NCBI GenBank assembly: GCA_023374025.1
Contig: SIJG01000072.1
Coordinates: 518,332-582,331, forward strand
From: Heterodera schachtii
Taxonomy: Eukaryota; Nematoda; Chromadorea; Rhabditida; Heteroderidae
Direction of reading: 5' to 3'
DNA length: 64,000 nt
Under the pieces are notes generated by a model that did no database searches, was not told the origin of the DNA, and worked only from the letters and a program-made list of their open reading frames with translations. Of the stretch, positions 45,585 through 54,737 are shown one piece after another. A program made the position numbers and the translations under genes. Within the stretch, counting starts at the first letter, position 1. Each line of letters begins with the position of its first letter.

Positions 45585-46299
45585 ATGCTATCGGTCGATC
45601 GTTTGCGTGGGTATTTTCAAAACACATTTAAAAAGGCATGCGCAAATTAATGATTTTATAATTTACTTTTTTAGGAATTTTTTCTCTGTGATTTGAATGA
45701 CGAGCAAATTAAAAAAAGATTGGAAAATCTGGAAAACTATACCGTGGGTGTTTACGTTGAGAGCAGTTTCCCTTATGCACAATGGCTTACAGAAATTAAA
45801 GATTATTTGTTTTCTTTTGTATATTACGAAAGAAATATGCGCTGCTGTTGTGCTCATTCTGTTGTTCCGGGAACCTATAATCTCTTTCTATATGCCAGCG
45901 TGGCAATCGAGGACAATAAGGAAATCGTAATATATTTCCATCGCGATGGGTTCCTTCGGTCTAAACCCAGCAATATATATATTAGTAGTCTTTACCGGGT
46001 TCGAATGAGTATAAGACAAATAGTTGTGTTACTGAACAAAAGAGAGTGGTTAATTTCTCCTGTCACTATAGTCGTCAATTCATTTCTAAATTACGCCGAC
46101 GGGTAGGTATTTTTTTAATTAATATTCTTGATTATTTTTAAACTTAAGTGAGTTGCTTAACAAATGGAAATATTTGCCATGTCGTGCCCCGACCTTGATA
46201 GAAATATGTTGCGATAAAATTGCTAGAAGTAAATTTTCTATGGGACAATATCAATCATTTCCTCTTAGTTTTAAACAAATTTTTTCAAAAATTGGATAA
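45585..46299 (+). CDS. Unknown protein, possible GC-AG intron
   Basis: Exons 45585-45635, 45675-46102, 46149-46299 join in frame to 209 aa. The first intron would be 39 nt with a GC donor (AAAAAG then GCATGC), which fits the size class of the element. The sequence starts MLSVDRLRGYFQNTFKKEFF and has a Cys cluster (MRCCCAHS) and strands such as NKEIVIYFHRDGFL. I see no known domain. In layout it resembles the unknown at 43509 (short N-terminal exon, aromatic-rich body), and the two may be distant paralogues. Confidence 0.45.
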
Positions 46300-46412
46300 A
46301 TATTATTACTTAATTTTTTGTCTTGCTTTTTAAAGTTTATATTTCTTTCAATATATTTCTATAAAGTATAAATAAAAATTTTATATTATTTTTATTCATT
46401 CGACTATTAAGA

Positions 46413-46634
46413 ATGTCTGAAGAAAATATAAAAAAACGAAGAGGACGACCTCTTAAAGAAAAAAATGTAATAAAAAATGAAAATAATAACGATGTATTAG
46501 AAAAAGCAAAGAAAATTGAAACAATAAATCCTAGAGTTGAACTAAAAGGGACAAAAATTGTATTAAGTATAAACCAAGATGAAAATAAGCCAATTAAAAA
46601 AATAAAATTACCTCCTATCTATATTAAAATATAA
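46413..46634 (+). CDS. Small AT-hook protein
   Basis: 73 aa, intronless. Residues 7-16 (KKRRGRPLKE) contain the RGRP core of an AT-hook, which binds the minor groove of AT-rich DNA. The rest is Asn/Lys-rich and ends PIKKIKLPPIYIKI. It may bind the AT-rich element DNA, for example in packaging or transcription; that is inferred. A further short open stretch (46695-46785, ...FAQFERTLNEYIKQNK) follows and could be the 3' exon of an unseen gene. Confidence 0.5.
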   Translation: MSEENIKKRRGRPLKEKNVIKNENNNDVLEKAKKIETINPRVELKGTKIVLSINQDENKPIKKIKLPPIYIKI

Positions 46635-46828
46635 CAATTAAAAAATAAAATGAAAAGTAATATTGTATTTTTGAAAAGGATAGCTTCCTAAAGGAAGAGA
46701 TTTTAAAAATAATAAAATAATTAAAGCAGGCCCATTTGCTCAATTTGAGCGAACATTAAATGAGTATATTAAGCAAAATAAATAAAAAATATAAAAGAAA
46801 CTAACAAAAAAATAATAAAAAATAAAAA

Positions 46829-47419
46829 ATGAAAAAAATAATTTTCTTCTTAACCTTCGCCATTGCGATTGGTCAAACAGATGGTAATTGTTGTTGCCTA
46901 TCTAATGAAGAAAAACAGCAATTGAATGCTGCGAGAAAAAGTATTGAAAAAGCATTTAGTGACACCGTCAGATTAAATAGTGAAGCCCGAGATTTCGCGG
47001 CTGCTTCTCATAGAGCAATTATGGAGGCAGAAAAAATTAAGACTCGTCATCCCGAGGCACCGGGTATGAAGACATGGTTCGGACGACTTTTAGAAGGGGT
47101 CAGAAAAGTACAAGGAATTTCTGAAAAAATAAATGAAGAAAAACAGAAAATTGGATTTATTAGAAAAGAAATGGATAAGTGTTTGGACCGAAAAGATGTG
47201 TTAATGTGCCGAGAGTTGGCGGATGAAGTCAAAGGGACCTTTGAAATTGTTAAACAGTATAGACAGGACGTCGGTAGCGCATACCGTAACGCCTATACTC
47301 AATCTGACCTCGGGATTGGGGAATTGGCCGAAAAGGTAAAGGAAACAATGAAGGAATATTTATCCCGCCCCGGACCCTCCTCAAGACCAACATTTAAAGA
47401 CCAATTTATATCTGATTAA
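46829..47419 (+). CDS. Secreted helical protein, paralogue 1 of 3
   Basis: 196 aa, intronless. Residues 1-19 (MKKIIFFLTFAIAIGQTDG) form a good signal peptide, followed by NCCCLS. The body is helical (AARKSIEKAFSDTV, EARDFAAASHRAIMEAEKI), with a central HPEAPGMKTWFGRLLEG and a helix ending IRKEMDKC. The pattern APG[M/V/I]...helix...E[V/M]..C is shared with the proteins at 47459 and 48244. The tail is SRPGPSSRPTFKDQFISD. It is not a recognised family. Confidence 0.6.
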   Translation: MKKIIFFLTFAIAIGQTDGNCCCLSNEEKQQLNAARKSIEKAFSDTVRLNSEARDFAAASHRAIMEAEKIKTRHPEAPGMKTWFGRLLEGVRKVQGISEKINEEKQKIGFIRKEMDKCLDRKDVLMCRELADEVKGTFEIVKQYRQDVGSAYRNAYTQSDLGIGELAEKVKETMKEYLSRPGPSSRPTFKDQFISD

Positions 47420-47458
47420 GGTATAAAAGAGAATGGAAATTAAATAAGTATTTTAAAA

Positions 47459-47917
47459 ATGGTTCAAAAAACAGAAAAAGGAACAGCAATTTTGCTGGAA
47501 GCCTCAAAAAAAGAGGCAGAAAGGGCTTGGAAGGAAGTCTCAGTATTGGCAGATGAAGCGGATGAGTATGCCAAATCCGCCCATGGAGCCCTTAATCGGG
47601 CAATTAAATCCCGAGAAAAGGCCCCGTATGCCCCGGGGGTTCGAGAATTGTTCGTAAAAATGTCAGATTGTATCTGGGAAAGTTACACCGTTCTTGATAA
47701 AATTACTTCCGAGTCTGAAAGGGTAGAGTCTATTTGGCACGAGGTCGAACGATGCAAAGACCTCGATCAAGCCACGAAATTAGAGGAAAAGGTATTTAAG
47801 GAATTGAGTGAAGTAAAAAAGTTGCACTTTGAATCCCGTCGTATCCACACCAAAATTTTGGATTTGGAAAACAAAGTGCAGTCTGTTGTCTGGCGTTTTA
47901 TTGAGCTTCACGAGTAA
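47459..47917 (+). CDS. Helical protein, paralogue 2 of 3
   Basis: 152 aa, intronless, 39 bp after the previous stop, no signal peptide. The same layout: helix (SKKEAERAWKEVSVLADEAD), KAPYAPGVRELFVKMSDC, a long helix to IWHEVERC, then KVFKELSEVKKLHFESRR. Its stop is followed one base later by the next start codon. It is likely a coiled-coil bundle protein of the same family as its neighbours. Confidence 0.55.
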   Translation: MVQKTEKGTAILLEASKKEAERAWKEVSVLADEADEYAKSAHGALNRAIKSREKAPYAPGVRELFVKMSDCIWESYTVLDKITSESERVESIWHEVERCKDLDQATKLEEKVFKELSEVKKLHFESRRIHTKILDLENKVQSVVWRFIELHE

Positions 47918-47918
47918 A

Positions 47919-48257
47919 ATGGAAGCAATTTCTTACAATTGTCATGTGATTAATAAATTTGGAATCAGAAAACATATTACAAAGTTTATTTCTTCCGGTA
48001 CATCTTATTATGAATTTAAACTATATCTAGAAAAAGCATTAGAAAATGCATATATAAAAGAATTGGGAAACTTCAAATCAATTCTAAAACTACAATATTC
48101 TAATTTTCTAGTCGCCTTACCACTACGGTTACCACAGGAAAATACAATTGACGTTCTGCTAGAACAGCCTATTTTTTCAAACTTTTTTCCATTGGATGAT
48201 ACCGTAATTTTTGAAATAATCATTGTATCTCTAAATGTAAAAAATGACGACAATTGA
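47919..48257 (+). CDS. Unknown small protein
   Basis: 112 aa, intronless, starting one base after the previous stop and overlapping the next gene by 14 bp. It contains KFGIRKHITKFIS, an aromatic YYEFKLYLEKALENAY helix, and a hydrophobic C-terminal strand region (DDTVIFEIIIVSLNV). No domain is recognised. Confidence 0.45.
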   Translation: MEAISYNCHVINKFGIRKHITKFISSGTSYYEFKLYLEKALENAYIKELGNFKSILKLQYSNFLVALPLRLPQENTIDVLLEQPIFSNFFPLDDTVIFEIIIVSLNVKNDDN

Positions 48258-48768
48258 CCAAGAAATTAATTTTATAAAAAATCGAATTGTAAAATGGTGG
48301 AAAAGAGAAAGAAAAATGATCAAAGAGGCAGATAGTTTAATTATTTACTGTAATAATATTTCTAAATATGTGAAAATTTTTACAATTATTGCCTTCAGTG
48401 CACCAGGAATACATGTGTTGTATGAAAATTTTTTAGATTCTGTCGTAAAAATTCGGGTGCTATATCTACAAATTTCCAACGAATATAAAAACATTTCCAA
48501 TTCTTTAAGCGAGGTTGAAAAATGTAGTCTTAAAAAATGTCAAGAAAATGAAATTAAATCAAAAAAAAGTATTACAAAATGTTTCAAAATTAGAAAACAG
48601 ATAAGAAGTTTCCGAAACCATGTGGATGAATTATTTAAAAAAATACAAGCATGTGCGATAAATCATTTAAACCAGCCAATAAAAAAAGAGTTATATTACA
48701 CAAAATTTATTCGAAATCCAAATATAGAAGTTTTTTACAGTCCCTATCGGAGGAATAAAACATTATAA
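48244..48768 (+). CDS. Helical protein, paralogue 3 of 3
   Basis: 174 aa, intronless. It has the shared central feature AFSAPGIHVLYENFLDSVVK and a helix ending SLSEVEKC, as in the two upstream paralogues, but is more lysine-rich and more diverged (KWWKRERKMIKEADSL, CFKIRKQIRSFRNHVDEL). The start overlaps the preceding gene. It ends 115 bp before the right TIR. Confidence 0.5.
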   Translation: MTTIDQEINFIKNRIVKWWKRERKMIKEADSLIIYCNNISKYVKIFTIIAFSAPGIHVLYENFLDSVVKIRVLYLQISNEYKNISNSLSEVEKCSLKKCQENEIKSKKSITKCFKIRKQIRSFRNHVDELFKKIQACAINHLNQPIKKELYYTKFIRNPNIEVFYSPYRRNKTL

Positions 48769-48882
48769 ATTAAAAACTGTTGAACCTGTAAAAAACACCA
48801 TTTGGGCATGGCATGCGCGTCTTTTGTCGGCAATACTGCTTTTGAAACGGTATTGCACCAACCACGTGGGCGTTGAACCCCT

Positions 48883-49228
48883 TTCAACAATATTTAGTCC
48901 TGGGTGGCATTCTCTTGGGGGGACGGGAGCGAATTGCAGGCAGCAGTGGCGAGAGTGAGTGATTTGATAATGCGCGCTGACCGCAAATGCAGGCAGTAGT
49001 GGCGAGAGTGAGTGACTTGATGGTGCGCGCTGACCGCAAATGCAGGCAGTAGTGGCGAGAGTGAGTGACTTGATGGTGCGCGCTGACCGCAAATGCAGGC
49101 AGTAGTGGCGAGAGTGAGTGACTTGATGGTGCGCGCTGACCGCAAATGCAGGCAGTAGTGGCGAGAGTGAGTGACTTGATGGTGCGCGCTGATTGCAATA
49201 CACTCTGCCGCCCCCCCCCATTTTTACC
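48883..49228 (-). repeat. Right terminal inverted repeat with five 53-bp units
   Basis: Reverse complement of the left TIR, from TTTAGTCCTGGGTGGCATTC through five copies of the unit (GGCGAGAGTGAGTGA near 48950, 49003, 49056, 49109 and 49162) to CCGCC plus a C run and CATTTTTACC. It holds one more 53-bp unit than the left TIR. The innermost unit carries GATTTGATAATGCGC, matching the variant unit of the left side. Confidence 0.85.
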
Positions 49229-52200
49229 TTTTTAGCTTTAGAATATATTATTATTTACATTAATTTTTTTGATATTGCTTTGTCTAATTTTAATAGTTAT
49301 GCTTTTAATTTTAGGAAAATTAAAAAAAAAAAATTGGGGTTTATTATATGAAATCTTTTTCAAGTATTTTGTTTATTTTTGTGATGTTTGACGTTTCTTC
49401 CATAATAAATTTCTCGCATTTAAACTTTGATTTATTATTACAAGCGAAAAGACTGTAAAAAATTGATTTTTTTATTTGTTTTAATTTTATATTTTATTAA
49501 ATTTTAGTTAAGAACGTATATTGCTTTTTTATTAGAATTTGATCTATTTAATTTAAAAATAAAAAAATAATTTAGAAAAGAGCATTTTAACTGATATGTT
49601 TTTTTGAAATAATCGTCATTACTAATTATTCTTTCCATTGGATCTTTTATTAATTATAAATTTTTGTAGCATTACATATTTTAAATTATTAGTCTTTATT
49701 TTTGGTAATTTATTATTTCTGCAAAGCCTTTTATTTATTTGCTTTTATTTGTTTTGATGCGAGTAAATAATTAAAGCGAATTAGAATGACAATTTTTTCA
49801 ATTTAAATAATGTTTTCATTAAAAATCTAAAGATAATTTCGAAAATACATTTTTTCTTATGAATAAAAAAGTTGTAAATGATTTTTTGTAATATTTGAAC
49901 TAATTACATTAACCCATTTAAAATAAGATTTTCGATTTAGGGTTAAATAATTGGAGCAATAGTTTCACAACTATTTCTTATATTATTTGGCATGATGCGC
50001 TTTTCTTCTCTTAATTTGTGTTTATTCTATATAATTATTTTGTGATGTTTAATGATTAAATTTGAGTATTGTCGTCGGGCTTTTTTCGGCGCGTTTTCCA
50101 TGGGAGAATTTTTGATAAATTCTGAAATATAATAACTTAAATATGTACCTTATTTTTATTTTTATTTAGTGTACAAGTCCTTCTTAATATTTTGTTTATT
50201 TTTAAGTAGTTTGACCCTTGCATTGTATGTTTTATAAATTTTTAAATTAATTTATTATTATATTGTTAATCTTTATATTAATTTTTATTCATTATATACC
50301 TTTCCTTTTTTTCAAAAATACTTTTTAATCAGTTCATTTTATTTTTCAACAAATTTAATTATTAAATTAATGAAGCAGTTGTGTTATATATCTTTTATAG
50401 CATGTTTTAATGAAAATTATTATTTTTTCATTGGTAAGTTCAAAGGCGCCAAATGACTGTGCGCCAAGGTTTTTCCCATTAGGGATAATTTTTAAACTTA
50501 TATGTAAATTGTCAAGGTTAAAATTTTAATATTTTTATTAATTTCTGTGTAATTTATTAATTTCATTTTTAAAGAAAGATTAATAACATTTTAAGTTAAA
50601 AATTATTTATTTAATACAATAAAAATTAATTCTTTTCCATTTTTATTCATTTGTCTTTGAGTTTAAAAATCAACTAATTCTACATCTTTAATTTTGTCTA
50701 TTTTTTGATTAATATACTACTTTCACTGGTGAGTTACCAATATCATCTCGTCTCAGTTTTTTAAAAAATTGAAGTGTAAGTTTTATAATTTTTATATTAA
50801 ATTTAATATATTTAAAAAATTTTAATTATATTTTCATGTACCGAACCAATGCTTCCATTGAACTGTAAACTAAAAATTTATAAAAACTTACATTGAAAAA
50901 TATTTTTTCAGGTTAAAGTTTTTTGATAGTTTTAATTTTAAAGTGATTCTATTTTTATTGTTTTATTATAAATCTTATTAATTTATAGTGTATTATCATT
51001 CTCATGTCGCGACCTTCAACATGAAAGTTGACCTTTTTGGGTTAAATACTAAAAATTATATTTTATGATAATATTTATCTATTTATTTTTAAATTTTATT
51101 ATATTTTAAATTTCTTTATTTAGGCCTTTTGTTTATTATATTCTATTACAAAATTTATGCATTTAAGATTTGTTATTTCTAATTTGGTGCATTTAATTTA
51201 TAGTACAAAATTTTGATGGATGCTAACAAATGTTAAAAAATTTTTCGCTTTTTATATAATATTTAATTTATTTTTGTGTTTTGTAAATCTTTGTATATAA
51301 ATTAAAGAAATAAAAAAAATTTATTTTATTGTAATTCTTTAAAGCGAATTTTAAATGAATTTTTAAGGAATTTTGCACTTTATAAAATAATTTTTTCGCC
51401 ATCATAATTAATAATCGTCACTTCGTTCCTTTGATTAAATAAAATATCTTTCAGCATAAAATGTTCATTATTCATTTATTTATTATTTTATTTAATGGTA
51501 TGTAATTTATATATTTTTAAATGATAAATATAAAAAAAATTAATCCAAATGATTTGGGCAGCCATTTTTTATTAATCTTTCTTTGGTCTCTTTTTTAAAT
51601 TCTCAATATATATATTTTTTGTATATAAATAGTTTATCGTCATTTCATCAATTTAAGTTTAAATGAAGTAAGGAGAAATATATATATATTTTTAAATAAT
51701 CGTCACTTCGTTATAACAAATCGTGGTGCGACTTTCGGGGATTTGCAACTTGGGGACCCGACATTTGGGGATTTAAATAAAACAAAAAAAAAATATTAAA
51801 AAAATTTAATTTTATATCCAAATTAGCCAAATTTAGTTTGCTTTAGCCAGAGTTAATTCCAAAGCATTGCAGAAAAACAAAATAATATTTAAAAAAACTA
51901 ACTCTGTTCCCGGACTCACCGCAAGGAAGTAGCATAATTTTGAGCCCATACTAACCACAATACAATAGACAAATCACAATAGATTTTTTAATGTACAGTA
52001 CACCCCTTTTCAATTTTTTTTAAACGCCTTTCCCAAGGGCCAATGGGAACACTAATTCGTTAAGGGCATTCGGAAAAGTTCCAGACTGCTTTTCTGTCTA
52101 ATTGCATACAGAAAAAAATGCCGAGATCATTTTTTCTGTTTCGAGTAAATTTGTGCGGTGCTTTAAATTAATTTTGTAACAAATTAATTTTTTTTACGTG

Positions 52201-53418
52201 ATTCACTTGCAAAGCAAATCTCATTCCGGAAACAGAGTTATTTAAAAAAATTTATTTTGTTTTTCTTGCAATGCAATGGAATTATCTGTGTCTAATTTTG
52301 AACATAAATTAAATTTTCTAATACTTTTTTTGTTTTATTAAAATCCCCAAATGTCGGGTCCCCAAATGTTGGGTTCCCTAAGTGTCGGATCCTTAAATGA
52401 CGTTCGATCCCCAAATGTCGGATCCCTAAAAGTCGGGTCCCCAAATGTCGGGTCGCCAAGTTGCAAATCCCCAAAAGTCGGGTAGCCAAGTTGCAAATCC
52501 CCAAAAGTCGGGTAGCCCGCAAATTATGCATGCAGTTCTCCCGATTTAGTTTTTTAACGTTATTTTATTATGTTTATGATCTAAAAGTCGGAGAAATCTC
52601 GGAAAGTTTAATCTAAAGTAAATATTTCCTTATGTATTAAGCTTGGCTTCACTAGGATGAATAATAGCGAATTTAAAAATTTTTAAATTGTAAGAATGTG
52701 AATTCTGCATAATTCGTATTGAATTAAATATATATATTTTTTGCAATTTACAATTTGTTTTTTCCTAATTAGATTAAATTTTTTCTAGCATTGATTTAGT
52801 ATTTAATTTAATGTTCTTTTTTTTGCATTTTACACGAAATAATGCAATTGGATTCACATAAGGCGATCCACCCCCTAAATGACAACGCCCTGGGAGCGGA
52901 GTATTAATATTTTAGGCTTACTATTTCACTTTTATTTATTTGAACTATTTAGCGTTAATTTTAGTAATTTAACTTATTTAACAATTTTTTGGTATTTTTA
53001 ATTAACTTTGTTATAAAAATGGAAATGATTTAAAAAATATAAAATAAAATTATATTTATTTTTATAAAATTTGGCTTTTATATCAGATTATATTCTCTTG
53101 GACGATCGTTTTCGGATTTAGTTCCTCGTCGATTCCTGATTTATTTATTTTTCTGAATTTAAGTATTTCATATTTGAAGCTTTGACAGACTCAAATTATG
53201 AATAGTGTCAAGATTTTATTGTTAACTTGAAATGACAATTTTTTAATGGCCTACAATTTATTTCGTTATAAATTAATATTTTTATACTTATTTAATCAAA
53301 CAAAACATTATTAGCTATTCCATTCACCTTTTCTATATATCATTTAAAAAATTATTATTTTTCCATTTAATCTTGATGTCGTCACTTCAAACACACTGCT
53401 TTTTCCGATACTATTTAC
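49229..53418. other. Very AT-rich, T-biased block, no gene seen
   Basis: Immediately outside the right TIR the sequence becomes extremely AT-rich, with more T than A on the + strand, and stop codons in all frames. Small GC-richer islands appear (GGCGCCAAATGACTGTGCGC near 50445, GTCGGGCTTTTTTCGGCGCG near 50073). AATCGTCACTTCGTT occurs twice (51415, 51699). An inverted-repeat element fills 51728-52520. I find no family exons. Confidence 0.6.
51728..52520. repeat. Inverted-repeat element with CCCCAAATGTCGGGT tandem units
   Basis: The left arm has GGGGATTTGCAACTTGGGGA and CCCGACATTTGGGG. The right arm (52345-52512) repeats CCCCAAATGTCGGGT and CCCCAAAAGTCGGGTAGCC in degenerate tandem. Inner arms also pair (AAAACAAAATAA...AACTCTGTTCCCGG with CCGGAAACAGAGTT...TTTTGTTTTTC). 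A partial copy lies at 25352-25445. It is a non-autonomous element of unknown type. Confidence 0.6.
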
Positions 53419-54729
53419 TAGAGACCGGACAAGAGGGTCGGTCGAACGGTTTCGGTTAAAAACCGAAAAAAAACCGAAACCGAAAAAAACCGAAAAACCC
53501 AAAAAATTCTCGGTCGAACGGTTTCGGTTAAAAAACCGAAAAAAACCGAACCGAAAAAAACCGAAGAAAAATTTTCGGTATATCGTTTCGGTTTCGGTTT
53601 TTTTTTGAATTTTTATATTTTTTCCAAAAAAAGCAATAAAACATTTTTATTAACAGAAAAAGCTAAAGATCACCTCTGAACTAAATTGTAAAGCTATTGA
53701 AGCTCTATTGAATGGTGTACTAAAGTTTGGAAAATGATAGAAAAGGCAGCCAAAAACATGTTTTTGCTCCTTGATTCTAAAAAACCAACGATTTGGTGCC
53801 CTTTTTGACGTTTTTTTCCCGAAAAATTCCAAAATTCAAAAAAATCTCAAAAATACACCCCTAAGAAATGATCTAAAAAAATTCAGAGAATATACCTTTA
53901 TGAATTGAAAAATTTTCACAAAAATTGTTCGCCAAAATTCATTTTTTTCGGGACCCACGCGTTTGGGCGCGGCCGTTTGGGCGCTGGCGTTTGGGCGCGG
54001 CCGTTTGGGCGCTGGCCTATAAACATATTAAGATTTCGAATGTTACCAAAAATTTGGATTTGGATGACATAGAAAAAAGTCATAGAAAGTTATAGTTGAA
54101 AAACATGCTGGCGCCCAAACGGCCGCGCCCAAACGCCAGCGCCCAAAATTAAGTTTTTTGAATTAGTTTTACGTGTTTTGCTCCCTAAAAATCATTAATA
54201 AAAAAAATTTAAATGCCTTTTTTCGTGCCTTATTCGTGATGTTTGTGCCTTTTTTCAGTGCCATTTTGCGCTTTTTGGTGCCTTAATTGCCAGCTCTAGA
54301 CATAACTTTAGGGCCGGCGGTGCTGATAAGCGCCGCCGGGAAATTTTTTTGTAATTTTAATGCTATTTGTTAGCAGATTTTGTCTAAAAATACCAAATTT
54401 TGAGATTTTGGACTAATTTTTTAAGAAAAGATAGCTTTTTGGGGGGGTCGGCGGTGCCGGTAGGTACCGCCGGAGGAAAATTTTAAGAATTTTTAATGAA
54501 TTTTGTTAAAAAATGGCCAACTGATTTGTCAAAAAAGTCGGTCGATTGTTTCGGTTTTTTAATTATTTCGGTCGAACGGTTTCGGTTAAAAAACCGAAAA
54601 AAACCGAAACCGAAAAAAACCGAAAAACTCAAAAATTTCTCGGTCGGTTTTTTTCGGTTAAAAACCGAAACCGAAAATCGAAAAATACCGAAAAAAACCG
54701 AAAAAAAAAACCGACCGGTCCGATCTCTA
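53419..54729. mobile_element. hAT-like non-autonomous element with CCGAAAAAAACCG arrays
   Basis: The ends TAGAGACCGGAC and GTCCGATCTCTA are near-perfect inverted repeats. The flanks are both CTATTTAC (53411-53418, 54730-54737), an exact 8-bp duplication. Sub-terminal regions are arrays of ACCGAAAAAAACCGAA and GGTTTCGGTT. Nested inside are a GTTTGGGCGCGGCCG inverted-repeat element (53955-54150) and two GGCGG palindromes. No transposase is seen; frames across the arrays are low complexity. Confidence 0.7.
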
Positions 54730-54737
54730 CTATTTAC

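Larger units (their letters stand above)
33724..49228 (+). mobile_element. 15.5-kb virus-like element with TIRs, family-B DNA polymerase and RPA-like genes
   Basis: Both ends share GGTAAAAATGGGGGGGGG (inverted at the right end), then CGGCAGAGTGTATTGC and arrays of a 53-bp unit, ending at GCCACCCAGGACTAAA. Between the TIRs are 14 predicted genes, all on the + strand. They encode a proline-rich protein, a Polinton-type DNA polymerase, a membrane protein, an RPA1-like OB protein, a small basic protein, an F-box-like unknown, a second RPA1-like protein, a PPxY membrane protein, an unknown, an AT-hook protein, three helical paralogues and one more small protein. No integrase, capsid, packaging ATPase or Ulp1-like protease is visible. 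No target-site duplication is seen: the flanks are AGAAACACAC and TTTTTAGCTT. Large TIRs plus a family-B polymerase point to the Polinton/adintovirus world, but the gene set is unusual. Confidence 0.8.

Noticed and set aside
47829..47918. Upstream start for the 112-residue protein
   Set aside because: It would overlap 30 codons of the preceding paralogue. The ATG at 47919 follows its stop by one base and fits the packing of the block.
48763..49221. Minus-strand open frame over the right TIR
   Set aside because: Same reason: 53-bp repeat read through. It mirrors the left TIR frame.
33724..49228. Calling the element a canonical Polinton/Maverick
   Set aside because: The polymerase fits, but I could not find integrase, capsid, FtsK-type ATPase or protease motifs, nor the usual 6-bp target duplication.
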